Origin: Metaruminococcus_A sp003150405
Lineage (GTDB): Bacteria; Bacillota; Clostridia; Oscillospirales; Ruminococcaceae
Direction: 5' to 3'
Length of the DNA stretch: 64,000 bases
NCBI GenBank assembly: GCA_902489745.1
Contig: CABUBB010000009.1
Span: forward strand, 1 to 64,000
The translations under genes and the position numbers were made by a program. This document shows, in pieces, positions 42,377-51,673 of the stretch; the first letter of the stretch is position 1; every line of letters begins with the position of its first letter. The notes below the pieces were generated by a model. It saw only the letters and a list, made by a program, of their open reading frames with translations, ran no database searches and was not told where the DNA came from.

Positions 42377-43696
42377 CTACTCGCAAAGTGAGATTTCTTC
42401 AGGTTCCCGTTCTTTTCTCATATCCAGCTTCGTAGCTGGCTCACCTACGGACATGGTCTCCCCAACACTATTGTTTTCGTTTATTCCGCCCGCCGGAGCA
42501 AGCGGCATCCGTTCATAACGCCGCAGAAACAGGTTGTTGCCCGCCATGATGAGAAAGCTTGCAACAGGAAGAGAAACCATAACAAAGATCATATTGTCGA
42601 CCCCGACTGCGCTGGAAATGGCGCCGCCGAGGAAGCTGCCCAAAATAGAGCCCAGTCCCATACAGGCGCCGTAACCGGTCTGCGCGGTGAAGAGCGAACG
42701 GTGATCCACCACCTGCTGGATATACATAACAACTGCCCCGAGCATGATGCCGTAGGCCGGACCATGGAAAATATGGGCGAGCATAATCATTGGGACGCTG
42801 TTTGCTATCCCAATGAGCAGCATCTTAACAATAATGGAGCAATACCCAATGGCCATTAGAGCCGCAGGGCGGAACCGGCTGCCGTATTTGGACATCAGCA
42901 ACAAAAAGCACATTTCACAGCCGGACATAATGGTCATGACCAAGCCGTACTCCAGGTTGCCGCCACCAAGTTCGGTCAGCTTGACCGACATAAAGGTGTG
43001 TCCGGCGTTCATGCCGGTGGTCATTAGCATAAAGGTGCCAATGAGGATGAGGTATTGCTTGTTGCGGACCAGTTTCTTGAGAATGTCGGAAAAGCTCTCC
43101 TCCCCCTCTTTGGCCTCGGACTTCTTTTTTGCAATGACCGCGACAGGCTCTTTGGTTTTGAGGACGACAAAGCAGAAGATAAGGCAGCAGAAAATAAAGG
43201 AGGGGGTCATCAGCCACATGCCAAAGGTATCCAGCAATATGCCGTAGAATGCGGCGGTCAGTGCGTAACCCATTGACCCAAAGCTGCGCACCACTGCGTA
43301 GTTGATGTGGTAGCCGTTTGCGTTCATTCGGATGATCCATGCGTCAACAACCTGTGCCAGCGGCTGGTACATAAAGCCGATCACCATCATGGCAAAGACG
43401 GTGAGCACCATGCTGTCTTCTGAAAACGGCAGGATGAGCGAAGCGCCCATGGCAATGAGCAGCCCTGTCATGAACAGCTTTTTTATTTTGGGCCTGCGGT
43501 CGCATAAAACACCCCAGAGCGGCTGGGCCAATACGTTGGTGAGCGCCAGCAACATGGAGGCAATGCCAATGGAAAACTTGTCGTATCCGCGGCTGTTGTA
43601 GAGCATAACGGCAAATTGGAGCATGGTGCACTGGGCCATCCAGTACATACCTTGCAGCATGCCGTATTTGACGTTGGTTTTAGAGGATTCTTTCAT
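42377..43696 (-). CDS. MFS transporter, probable sugar/nucleoside-type symporter
   Basis: 439 residues with about twelve hydrophobic helices. MFS landmarks: PLWGVLCDRRPKIKKLFMTG (loop 2-3 motif), then YHINYAVVRSFGSMGYALTA, like the galactoside/nucleoside proton symporter group. A long cytoplasmic loop (KKKSEAKEGEESFSDILKKL) divides the halves. The last 40 residues are a polar tail. It lies about 235 bases beyond the end of the catabolic operon at 43932-58028, after that operon's terminator, on the same strand, and may import its substrate. SD AAAGGA precedes the ATG. Specificity is unknown. Confidence 0.85.
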   Translation of the reverse strand: MKESSKTNVKYGMLQGMYWMAQCTMLQFAVMLYNSRGYDKFSIGIASMLLALTNVLAQPLWGVLCDRRPKIKKLFMTGLLIAMGASLILPFSEDSMVLTVFAMMVIGFMYQPLAQVVDAWIIRMNANGYHINYAVVRSFGSMGYALTAAFYGILLDTFGMWLMTPSFIFCCLIFCFVVLKTKEPVAVIAKKKSEAKEGEESFSDILKKLVRNKQYLILIGTFMLMTTGMNAGHTFMSVKLTELGGGNLEYGLVMTIMSGCEMCFLLLMSKYGSRFRPAALMAIGYCSIIVKMLLIGIANSVPMIMLAHIFHGPAYGIMLGAVVMYIQQVVDHRSLFTAQTGYGACMGLGSILGSFLGGAISSAVGVDNMIFVMVSLPVASFLIMAGNNLFLRRYERMPLAPAGGINENNSVGETMSVGEPATKLDMRKEREPEEISLCE

Positions 43697-43879
43697 TGCA
43701 CAGGTTCCTTTACTTGAAAGTCGGCCGGAGATCCGGCGCAGCAGGATTGATGTGGTGCAGTCTAAATTGGGAAACAGGGGAATGAATCGAGGAACTTGCG
43801 GAGGAAAACAGGAGATGCCACTTTTGTTTATACAGAAGCTCTGCTGTTAAGATCATCGGACAGAAAAATTTACAGCAAA

Positions 43880-43903
43880 AACGGGATGAGACGCCTCATC
43901 CCG
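43880..43903 (-). terminator. Terminator at the end of the catabolic operon
   Basis: Stem CGGGATGAG/CTCATCCCG, followed on the minus strand by TTTTTG, about 30 bases past the aldehyde dehydrogenase stop. Confidence 0.88.
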
Positions 43904-43931
43904 ATTTGCTGCTGTACAATTCGACTGCCGC

Positions 43932-45434
43932 TTAGATGGTACCATCCCAGGTGGAAACCTCGGTGTTCTGCATTTCAACCTCGTCGAACCAGCGCTGGGT
44001 GACGCATTTGCTCTCGGTGAAGAAGCGGTATGCGTCTTTGCCCAAGCAGTGCAGATCGCCAAAGAAAGACTCTTTATGGCCCGCAAACGGGAATACGCCG
44101 ACCGGTACCGGAATACCGACGTTGACGCCGACCATACCACCGTCGGTGTGGCGGACGAACTCACGTGCAAAGTAGCCGTTCTGGGTAAAGATAACCGAGC
44201 CGTTGGCATACGGGTTACCATTCATAACCTTGAGGCCTTCCTCAAAGTTCTTAACGCGTTTGATGCAGAGAACCGGCCCAAAGATTTCTTCGCGGCCGAT
44301 GGTCATATCCTCGGTCACATGGTCAAAGATGGTTGGGCCAACATAGTAGCCATTTTCAAAGCCTTCTACTTTGCAGCCGCGGCCGTCGAGCACCAGCTTC
44401 GCGCCTTCCTTGACGCCCTTGTCAATGTCGGCGATGACTTCATCGTAGTGTTTTTTATAGGTAACCGGACCGAGTTTAGAGGTCTTGTCATACGCAGGGC
44501 CAACCTTGATGTTCTTGGCTTGTTTGACCAGCTCATCCACAAATTTGTCTGCAATGGCTTCTTCAACAACGACAACCGGCAGAGCCATGCAGCGCTGGCC
44601 GGCGCAGCCGTATGCAGAGTTGATAACGCCCGCAACGGTTCTCTCAATCGGCGCGTCAGACATAACCAGAGCGTGGTTCTTCGCCTGGGTCAGGCACTGA
44701 ACGCGTTTACCGGTTGCCGCCGCTTTCTGGTAGATCATTTTGCCAACCGGAGTGGAACCGACAAAGGTAATGCCTTTGACATCCGGGTGATTGAGAATGG
44801 TGTCAATTTCGTTTCTGGAGCAGGTGACAATGTTGACAACGCCGTCCGGAACACCAGCATCTTTGTAGAGCTGAGCGAACATCATAGCGGTTTTCGGGGT
44901 CAGGCTGGCCGCTTTGAGAACAATGGTGTTGCCGCAGGCAATGCAGATGGGGGTCATCCAGCCAAACGGAATCATAGCCGGGAAGTTGACCGGAACAATA
45001 CCCGCAAATACGCCGATTGGCTCACGGTACTGGACCGTGTCATAGCCTTTGGAGGCATCCATCAGGCTTTCGCCCATCATCAGGGACGGCGCCTGGGTAG
45101 CAACCTCGGTGCCCTCTTTTGCTTTGAGGACGTCACCTTCCGCTTCGGACCAGACTTTGCCGTTTTCCTTGGCAACGCTCATGGTCAGTTCATCCATGCG
45201 CTCAATGATGAGCTCGCGGACTTTATACATAATCTGAGCGCGTTTGATCGGCGGGGTGGCGCTCCAAGCCGGGAAAGCCGCTTTTGCAGCCGCAATGGCA
45301 GCGTTTACTTCATCGACGGTGCAGCAGGGTGCCTCGCCGGTTTTTTCGCCGGTGCTGGGGTTGTGCAGGTCGTAGTATTTGTCGGTTTTGGACTCGACAA
45401 ACTCGCCGTTGACAAACATTTTAAGTTTTTCCAT
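43932..45434 (-). CDS. CoA-acylating methylmalonate/malonate-semialdehyde dehydrogenase family (MmsA/IolA-like)
   Basis: 500 residues. Oxidises malonate or methylmalonate semialdehyde to acetyl- or propionyl-CoA with loss of CO2 in the characterised family. Features: FVNGEFVESKTDKYYDLHNP at the N-terminus, VPVNFPAMIPFGWMTPICIA, GSTPVGKMIYQKAAATGKRV, the catalytic Cys in GCAGQRCMALPV, GREEIFGPVL, and the family-specific end FFGDLHCLGKDAYRFFTESK then CVTQRW. It is the last gene of the operon and may deliver acyl-CoA to central metabolism. The assignment to subfamily is good; the physiological aldehyde is unknown because the rest of the operon is not an iol operon. Confidence 0.9.
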   Translation of the reverse strand: MEKLKMFVNGEFVESKTDKYYDLHNPSTGEKTGEAPCCTVDEVNAAIAAAKAAFPAWSATPPIKRAQIMYKVRELIIERMDELTMSVAKENGKVWSEAEGDVLKAKEGTEVATQAPSLMMGESLMDASKGYDTVQYREPIGVFAGIVPVNFPAMIPFGWMTPICIACGNTIVLKAASLTPKTAMMFAQLYKDAGVPDGVVNIVTCSRNEIDTILNHPDVKGITFVGSTPVGKMIYQKAAATGKRVQCLTQAKNHALVMSDAPIERTVAGVINSAYGCAGQRCMALPVVVVEEAIADKFVDELVKQAKNIKVGPAYDKTSKLGPVTYKKHYDEVIADIDKGVKEGAKLVLDGRGCKVEGFENGYYVGPTIFDHVTEDMTIGREEIFGPVLCIKRVKNFEEGLKVMNGNPYANGSVIFTQNGYFAREFVRHTDGGMVGVNVGIPVPVGVFPFAGHKESFFGDLHCLGKDAYRFFTESKCVTQRWFDEVEMQNTEVSTWDGTI

Positions 45435-45477
45435 GGGGTTTCGTTCCTTTCTCTTTTTGCGTGGATGGTTTGTTGAA

Positions 45478-45867
45478 TTATTTTACATAGTCGTCTATAT
45501 CGACATCTTCATGGTACTTGTAGCCGGAGGGGTCGGCAGCGGGCGCATAAACGCAAACCGCTTTCATCTCCACGTCGCCGGTGTTTTGCAGCATGTGGAT
45601 TTTCGCCTTTGGGAAGACGATGACACTGCCAGCCTCTACCGGTTCAACCTCGCCGTCGATCAGCACCCGCCCGGAACCGGAGATGATGTAAACCAGCTCC
45701 TCGCCGTTTGGATGGGAATGCGCGGGCTTTACTTTAGCGCCCGGTGCCACACGGATGACACAGCTTGAAAGAAACTCACATCCGTCTTTTTCCGGGGTGA
45801 TCACCCAACGCAGTTTCCGACCCGGCAGGTCGTTTTCCGGGATGTCGCTTTCGCGTACATTGATCAT
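45478..45867 (-). CDS. Single-domain cupin protein
   Basis: 129 residues. Small beta-barrel with metal-site motif PAHSHPNGEELVYIISGSG (H-x-H...E) and the second motif GSVIVFPKAKIHMLQNTGD. Cupins of this size are isomerases, lyases or oxygenases acting on sugars and acids. The start at 45867 (MINVRESDIPEND) has AAAGGAG eight bases upstream; an upstream in-frame extension is not needed. It lies between transketolase and the aldehyde dehydrogenase, so a sugar-isomerase role in the pathway is plausible but unproven. Confidence 0.88.
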   Translation of the reverse strand: MINVRESDIPENDLPGRKLRWVITPEKDGCEFLSSCVIRVAPGAKVKPAHSHPNGEELVYIISGSGRVLIDGEVEPVEAGSVIVFPKAKIHMLQNTGDVEMKAVCVYAPAADPSGYKYHEDVDIDDYVK

Positions 45868-45988
45868 GAGCTTTGCTCCTTTCCGGCGTGAAGCTGCATA
45901 AAAGCGCCGCACGCCACAATCAAATCCCTGCGGATTTCCACAGGGAGACGCCCTGCCCGCATACACTGCGGGCAAAGCGGCCTCAACA

Positions 45989-48058
45989 TCAGCTAAGTTT
46001 TTCCGCAACCAGCTCTGCAAGCTGTGCACCCGAAAGCCCGAACGCTTTGGTAAGCTGGGCGTAGGTGCCGGAGTGCACAAACTGCGGGTTGCCGTCCTTA
46101 TCAAGCATATTGACGGTGACAATGCGGGACGGATCCATTGTGATTCCCTCACGCAGCAGGAGCTTCGGCAGCTTGTTTGCAAGGTAGCCGTTGTTCTGCT
46201 CCGCAAGAATCACCGGTTTGCCGGATTTGTAAAGCTCTATGAGCAGCTTTTCGTCGAGCGAAGGCATATCCACAACTTTAACGTCAATGCCCTTTTCCTT
46301 CAAGGCATCTGCTGCTGCGAGCGCCTCGTAAACGCCGCGCCCATAGGAAACAATGGTTGCCTTGTCACCGTCGCGCAGAGTGTAGCCCTTACCATATTCA
46401 AAGGTCATGTCATCCGGATAAATGGCGTTGGACGCTTTGCGCAGAATGCGCAGATAAACCAACCCTTTATTTCCCTCTGCAATCCACTTCATGGCTGCTT
46501 TGAGCTGGGCCGGGCAGCAGATGGTGACGATTTTGAGGTGCGCCATCTGGTCAAAGAACAGGATATCGTCATTGCCCATGTGGGTTGCGCCGTTGGTCTG
46601 GGTTTCCATATCCGGTGCAGTGGCGACAAAGGTCAGGTCAAGACCGTGGCCCTCAGTGAGCCAGCCGCCCTCGGTCTCCATTGCCTCCAGGCGCTCCTGA
46701 TAGCTGACCGCAATGCGGCGCATCACTCGCCAGTCAAAGAAGGGACAGAAGGTGGAAACCCAGGCGTTTTTGCCCATAGCGGCAAACGCCTCGCCGATAT
46801 TCATCATGTTACTCTCTGCAATGCCGACGTTGAGCGCGCGGGTTTTGTCCACCAAAATCGCGCCCTCCTGCAGTCCGCTTGTCGAAGAAAGGTCGGAGTC
46901 AATGGTGACAATCCGGTCATCCTCGGCAAAGACCTTCATCATGGCCTTGACAATATCAGAGGCCGCGTAGGATTTTCCAAGCTCCACCTTGGGCAGGCGG
47001 GCTTCGTCGTATTTAATCTTTTTGCAGCGCTTCGGCGCCGGTTTGGTTTTCACCACCGGAACACCCGGCGCAACTGAAACGGCTTTTCCGCCGTCGGTAT
47101 TCAGCACAAGGTTCATTTCCTCGGCAATTTTGGCAATCGCCGCTTTGGTTTCATCACAGGAAATGCCGTTGTAAAATTCTATGAAAGCTGCTTCGCGCCC
47201 TGCGCGGCGGCGGGACTGCATCTCAATTTCCAGGGTGCCGACCTCGTCCGCAAGGGTAATCTTGTGGCCGTTGATACCGCTGGAGAAGCTGCCGAAACCT
47301 TTGGTTGCGCTGCATACAATTGCAGTCGGTTTTCCATTGCGGTCGCAGTGGAACGCGTCAAACGCCCCTTTGACCGGCGCATACTCCTCGGCGTTCACTT
47401 CCAGTACACGGAAGCCGAATGCGCGGAGCTTGTCGGCAATGGAATCCATTGAAACAATCATTTTGGAGACGTTGTCCAGCTGGCCGCCGTTTTTATCCAC
47501 AATAACGCACAGGTTGTCCAGCCGTTCCTCGGCCGCGTACATCAGTGCTTCCCAAACGCCGCCCTCCTGCATTTCGCCGTCGCCAACCATGCAGTAAACG
47601 TCGTTCTGCGGATAAGCCTTGCCGCAGAGCGCAAGGCCGACTGCCGCGGAAATGCCCTGTCCAAGCGGGCCGGTAGAAATGGAGACGCCCGGAAGGATTG
47701 GACCCGGATGGCCGTTTAAGATGCTTTCGTAGGAACGGGAGCCTTTGAGCAGCGCTGCGTCAAAATAACCTTTGTCTGCGTAAACGGCCGCCATAGCTGC
47801 AACCGCATGCCCTTTGCTCAGGATAAACTGGTCCTGACCCGGTTCGGTGGGCTGTTCCACGTTGAGCTTCATTCCGCCGCCGTAGTACAGGCTGACCATG
47901 GGGATGACAGCGGAGAATGCGCCGCCGGCATGTACGCCGTGGTCAATGGCGTCCAAGCCCTGCCGCAGAATGGAGATGCGGATGTCCGAATCCTTAATCT
48001 CCAGCAGCTTTAAACGCCCTTGCTCAATCCGTTTTTTTGCCGTATGAATGTTATCCAT
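45989..48058 (-). CDS. Full-length transketolase-like TPP enzyme
   Basis: 689 residues, both halves in one chain. TPP site: SKGHA (H84), STGPLGQG (128-135), GDGEMQEGGVWEAL (159-172) ending in N190. The pyrimidine-domain Glu is in NVGIAESNMMNIGEAFAAMG. A C-terminal domain follows. Transfers two-carbon ketol units between sugars, normally phosphates. The central linker is long and basic (KPAPKRCKKIKYDEARLP). Many Clostridia split this enzyme in two genes; here it is fused and embedded in a catabolic operon, so it is probably pathway-specific rather than the housekeeping enzyme. Confidence 0.92.
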   Translation of the reverse strand: MDNIHTAKKRIEQGRLKLLEIKDSDIRISILRQGLDAIDHGVHAGGAFSAVIPMVSLYYGGGMKLNVEQPTEPGQDQFILSKGHAVAAMAAVYADKGYFDAALLKGSRSYESILNGHPGPILPGVSISTGPLGQGISAAVGLALCGKAYPQNDVYCMVGDGEMQEGGVWEALMYAAEERLDNLCVIVDKNGGQLDNVSKMIVSMDSIADKLRAFGFRVLEVNAEEYAPVKGAFDAFHCDRNGKPTAIVCSATKGFGSFSSGINGHKITLADEVGTLEIEMQSRRRAGREAAFIEFYNGISCDETKAAIAKIAEEMNLVLNTDGGKAVSVAPGVPVVKTKPAPKRCKKIKYDEARLPKVELGKSYAASDIVKAMMKVFAEDDRIVTIDSDLSSTSGLQEGAILVDKTRALNVGIAESNMMNIGEAFAAMGKNAWVSTFCPFFDWRVMRRIAVSYQERLEAMETEGGWLTEGHGLDLTFVATAPDMETQTNGATHMGNDDILFFDQMAHLKIVTICCPAQLKAAMKWIAEGNKGLVYLRILRKASNAIYPDDMTFEYGKGYTLRDGDKATIVSYGRGVYEALAAADALKEKGIDVKVVDMPSLDEKLLIELYKSGKPVILAEQNNGYLANKLPKLLLREGITMDPSRIVTVNMLDKDGNPQFVHSGTYAQLTKAFGLSGAQLAELVAEKLS

Positions 48059-48168
48059 TATTTTGTATCACCCTTCTCTGGCCGGAGCAGCCTGCTGCCG
48101 ACCAGCAAACTCAGAACTTGCGGCAGAAAAGCAAAGCGCTCCTCTGCCGCAAAGCAGTGAATCATTGG

Positions 48169-49440
48169 TTATTTGTTGTAGCTGTCAATAATCTTCTGAA
48201 TGACATCCGGAATGCCGCGCCCAGGAATGTTGGAGTACATCGGCACGCAGGTCGGGTGCTCCTCGGTCGGGAACCAGGTGTAAGCGTTCGGATAGAACTC
48301 TTTCATCTTCTCCGCGCACTTGCCGTAGATGAGAACCGGGCCTTTGACATCGGTTACATAGGGCTCAAACTGGAGGCCAACAAAGATGGTAATTGGCTCA
48401 GGCAGTTTATCCAGCAGGCCGGCAACATAGGCGGCGTCAAGACCCATGCGGACCATAACGCGGCAGCCCGGCTCGCAGGCAGAACCAACAATGACGTTGA
48501 CGTTTTTGAATTTACCGCAGAGAACAGTATCTTGGCGATTGAAGTGACGGGAAACCTTCTCGACCGGCACGCCTTTGAGTTCAATCTCTTCCGGCTTGTT
48601 GGTGCCAAGGCCTTCTGCGGCACCCATAACGGTGGACGGCAGATTGCCGGGGTTATCCCACTGCATCAGCATTTCAGCTACGGTGTCGATCGCAACCGGA
48701 TCGGAGCCACCGTAGGTGGTGTTCCAGTTGGTGATGCGGTCGTCCGGATACGGGCTGAACGGCCCATTGCCCTGACAGGTCCAGAGCGAGTCAACGACAA
48801 ACCAATCCGGCTCGGTAGCCGTAACAAGGTTTGCGATTTTCTGGTAAATATCATCACGATGGCATTCCGACATCCATTTGTAATCCGGGCAGAGGCCGAA
48901 CTGGAGTTTCATGGCGTTGGTCAGGCCGGTATGGATATGTACCTTCATCTTCGGCAGACCGATGTAAACGTCGGCATCCCGTACAATCTTCGGGAATGGG
49001 AACTTGCGGTAAGAACATGGTTTGCCCATGTCGTACATTTCCCATTCGGTATTTTCCAGCGCGACCAATTCGGCGCCAGTTTTCTCCGCAACCGCCTTAA
49101 TACCGCAGACCTCAAAGCACTTCATGGTGTCCTGGCCGAGTGCGCAGCGCTCACCAATCTGAATCTTTTTCGGGTTCTGCTCTTTCACCACTTCGACCAG
49201 GGCCTGAAGCATTCTCGGGTCAGTTGTAAAACCGCTTTCTGCCGGCGAGGTGTTGACGGTGTTGATTTTGATAAAGACGACGTCGCCTTCGTGGACAATG
49301 TTTTGCATACCGCCTTTGGTGTCGTCCGCAATCTGGCGGATCATGTCCTTGATTTTCTCAACATGTTCCTGGGTATAATTGGACGGAGTACCAAGGTCGC
49401 CGTCATAATGGGCGATGGATACGATTGATTTCTTCGCCAT
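48169..49440 (-). CDS. DUF362 domain protein
   Basis: 423 residues. Matches the DUF362 family: VVFIKINTVNTSPAESGFTT, then VVKEQNPKKIQIGERCALGQ, KMKVHIHTGLTNAMKLQFGL and DPVAIDTVAEMLM. No CxxCxxC ferredoxin motif is visible. Family function is poorly known; the fold is distantly related to LarA-like/DUF2088 proteins by pattern, which I state as an impression only. It lies between the IolE-like gene (63 bases) and transketolase (110 bases) in the operon, so a role in the same pathway is likely. SD AGGAGG precedes the ATG. Confidence 0.82.
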   Translation of the reverse strand: MAKKSIVSIAHYDGDLGTPSNYTQEHVEKIKDMIRQIADDTKGGMQNIVHEGDVVFIKINTVNTSPAESGFTTDPRMLQALVEVVKEQNPKKIQIGERCALGQDTMKCFEVCGIKAVAEKTGAELVALENTEWEMYDMGKPCSYRKFPFPKIVRDADVYIGLPKMKVHIHTGLTNAMKLQFGLCPDYKWMSECHRDDIYQKIANLVTATEPDWFVVDSLWTCQGNGPFSPYPDDRITNWNTTYGGSDPVAIDTVAEMLMQWDNPGNLPSTVMGAAEGLGTNKPEEIELKGVPVEKVSRHFNRQDTVLCGKFKNVNVIVGSACEPGCRVMVRMGLDAAYVAGLLDKLPEPITIFVGLQFEPYVTDVKGPVLIYGKCAEKMKEFYPNAYTWFPTEEHPTCVPMYSNIPGRGIPDVIQKIIDSYNK

Positions 49441-49503
49441 GATGAATCCTCCTGTTTTCTGTGTTTCTCCACACGGCGTCTTTGCGGCGCCATTTTTTAC
49501 GGT

Positions 49504-50394
49504 TTACTTCATGTAACCGATTTTCTCCAGATAGAGTTTGTTGCCGTGAACCGCTTCCTGCGGGGTTACCGGCATTTCGGTGCCTGCGTCCAGTTCAACC
49601 ATGACATGGCCGTCAAAGTTTTTGGAAGCGAGGTAATCCAGAATACCCTTTAAATCGACCACGCCGTCACCGAGAATGCAGTAGTTGATGTAACCGGTCG
49701 CGTCAATTTCCTTGCCGTTTTCACCGAAGTTGAAGTAAGACTCTCCTTCAACGACATCTTTCTGGGAAGCGTCAAACTCAAGCTTACCGCCGAAGTCTTT
49801 GAAATGAACGTGTTTGACCAGCGGCTCAAAGGTTTTGATGATTTCCAGCGGGTCGGCGCCGCCTTTCTGGATCTGGCCGATGTCCGGTGCCATGGCGACA
49901 TATTTGGGATCAATTCTCTGGAAGAAGTCCATGATTTCTTCTTTGGTCTCAACCGGGGTACCAGTATGCGGATGGTAGCAGAGAGTCAGCCCCATATCCT
50001 GCATCCGTTTGCCGCATTCGTTGACAAAGTCCACAATATAATCGCGGTGCTCCAGGTACTTGACCTTTCTGCGGTCAACAATATCGCCGCCGAACGCCAC
50101 ATGGGTGCCACCCTGCGAAAGCAGGATTTCGCCCTGTTCCTTAATTTTGTTAAACTGCTCCTGGCGGCGGTCCGGATTGATGACATCATGCGAGAAGTAG
50201 CCCGACCACAGGGGAAGGCCGCATTCCTCGAACAAGCCCAGTTTGCCCTGCGCCTTGATTTTCGGCAGCGTCCAGCCAAACAGTTCAATACCGCCGAACC
50301 CTTCTTTTGCAATGGTGCGGATTGCATCCTCAAAATCGTCGTCATTGAGCCAGGTAATACCGGTATGGCCAATTTTTAATTTGTTTTCGTTCAT
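49504..50394 (-). CDS. IolE-like sugar isomerase/dehydratase TIM barrel
   Basis: 296 residues of the xylose-isomerase-like TIM-barrel (AP endonuclease 2) superfamily. IGHTGITWLNDDDFEDAIRT at the N-terminus resembles inosose dehydratase IolE, and LCYHPHTGTPVETKEEI has the metal His. APDIGQIQKGGADP and KHVHFKDFGGKL hold further ligands, and HVMVELDAGT the last Glu. It is clearly a different subfamily from the three MAY(L/R)NNMKLGW-type barrels in this operon. A dehydratase or epimerase role on a keto-sugar or inosose is inferred from the family. Confidence 0.85.
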   Translation of the reverse strand: MNENKLKIGHTGITWLNDDDFEDAIRTIAKEGFGGIELFGWTLPKIKAQGKLGLFEECGLPLWSGYFSHDVINPDRRQEQFNKIKEQGEILLSQGGTHVAFGGDIVDRRKVKYLEHRDYIVDFVNECGKRMQDMGLTLCYHPHTGTPVETKEEIMDFFQRIDPKYVAMAPDIGQIQKGGADPLEIIKTFEPLVKHVHFKDFGGKLEFDASQKDVVEGESYFNFGENGKEIDATGYINYCILGDGVVDLKGILDYLASKNFDGHVMVELDAGTEMPVTPQEAVHGNKLYLEKIGYMK

Positions 50395-50497
50395 TCATGA
50401 ACCTCCTAATAATTGTTTTATACATGTGTGGAACAGTTTGGCTTCCCATATCCACACGGCGGCGGGAACAAGTTTTGTTCCCGCCGGGACACTTGTG

Positions 50498-51481
50498 TTA
50501 TTTTTCGTTTCGCCAGGAATACTGCGGCTCATATCCCAAAAGCCTGCGGGCCTTTTCAATGGAGAACAGGCCGTCGTGCCCTTTCAGGTTTTGGCACATG
50601 TCGGCAATTTTAGGATAAAGTTTCGCATAGAACGGCGCGGATTCCGGCTCCAGATGAGTGTCAGTCCAGACGTTAAACGCCTCAAACGAATGCGGCAGGC
50701 TACCCATTTTTCCAAGTGCAAGCCCGACAAAGACCGCAATGTCACGGGCGTCCACATATTCGTAGATGGTGCAGGTCATTACCTTTTCGCGTTCGTCCTG
50801 CGGAATTAGCTCATAGCCGCGGTGGAAAACATGGGTACGGCGGCTGGCTTCGGAATCGTGGTAGTAAACGCCGAGCAGACGCATGGCAACGGAGTTCATC
50901 CCGTAAGCACGGGAGAACGCCTGCATAATTTCCTCTCCCAGGCATTTGGAGAGGGAGTAGCTGTCCTCTGGTTCACAACGGTGCTCTTCGTCAATCGGCA
51001 GATAATCCGGGATAAAATCATTGCCGGAGAGGCGGAAGCCCATACCGTAGGTGAAGAAGCTGGAGGCCGCAATGACGTTTTTAACGCCCATGCGGCGGGC
51101 AGCGTCCATGACATAAAAAGTACCCATGGTGTTGATTTTCATGGTGTTGTCTTCCGGCATGCTGTAATTTGTGCGGATACCGTCGCTCGCTGCGCCGATA
51201 CCGGTGCGATCCGCGTATGGGGGCTGAAGCTCCACGTTGTACGGAATCGCGCCTAGGTGGACAATGGCATCGCACTGGGACATAGCAATAGCTTTCATCA
51301 AATCGCCGATGTCAAGCAGGTCCGCTTTGACAAATGGAATGCCGCGTTTTGCGTTTTCGCTGTCCGGTTTTGGCAGCACAATGTCGGTGCCGGTGACGTT
51401 AAAGCCCTGATCCTGCAGGTAAGGAGCTACGAAGTTGCCAAGTTTACCGGAAAATCCGGTGACCAATACGTTCTTTATCAT
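50498..51481 (-). CDS. NAD-dependent SDR epimerase/dehydrogenase (paralog 4)
   Basis: 327-residue extended SDR. NAD-binding GFSGKLGN near residue 9 with Asp at the end of strand 2 (GTDIVLPKPDS), favouring NAD. Catalytic Ser/Tyr/Lys: NVIAASSFFTYG and YSLSKCLGEE. Sequence TNYSMPEDNTMKINTMGTFY and DAARRMGVKNVI are shared almost word for word with the three other SDRs in the operon. The family includes uronate dehydrogenases and sugar epimerases. It shows more divergence in its C-terminal substrate region than the others (HVFHRGYELIPQDEREK), so it may use a different intermediate. Confidence 0.88.
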   Translation of the reverse strand: MIKNVLVTGFSGKLGNFVAPYLQDQGFNVTGTDIVLPKPDSENAKRGIPFVKADLLDIGDLMKAIAMSQCDAIVHLGAIPYNVELQPPYADRTGIGAASDGIRTNYSMPEDNTMKINTMGTFYVMDAARRMGVKNVIAASSFFTYGMGFRLSGNDFIPDYLPIDEEHRCEPEDSYSLSKCLGEEIMQAFSRAYGMNSVAMRLLGVYYHDSEASRRTHVFHRGYELIPQDEREKVMTCTIYEYVDARDIAVFVGLALGKMGSLPHSFEAFNVWTDTHLEPESAPFYAKLYPKIADMCQNLKGHDGLFSIEKARRLLGYEPQYSWRNEK

Positions 51482-51673
51482 GATGAAGTTCCCTCCGAAC
51501 TATTTGCCAAGTTTGGTTTGTTGATAATATTGTTGTTTTACATCCGGGGAATTTTTTCTGCCTGGGCAGAGCTCACATGAAGCCGCATGGTGTTGTGCCT
51601 GTTTGAAAGAATTGTGAAAAAGGCGGACGGCAAAACGCCGGGAAACGGCGCTTTGCCTATGCCTTTGTACGGA
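51482..51673. other. Intercistronic region with a strong hairpin
   Basis: On the minus strand GGCAAAGCGCCG pairs imperfectly with CGGCGTTTTGCC (about 51627-51658), just after the upstream SDR stop. No T-run follows. It may be a processing or stability element inside the operon. Confidence 0.4.

Noticed and set aside
45989..48058. Sulfoquinovose transketolase pathway
   Set aside because: A transketolase with sugar isomerases recalls the sulfo-transketolase route, but the rest of the operon does not fit that pathway as I know it and no sulfonate-specific gene was recognised.
43932..50394. Standard myo-inositol (iol) operon
   Set aside because: An IolE-like barrel and an IolA-type dehydrogenase are present, but IolG (Gfo/Idh), IolD, IolC and IolJ are absent and the TPP enzyme has transketolase, not IolD, motifs.
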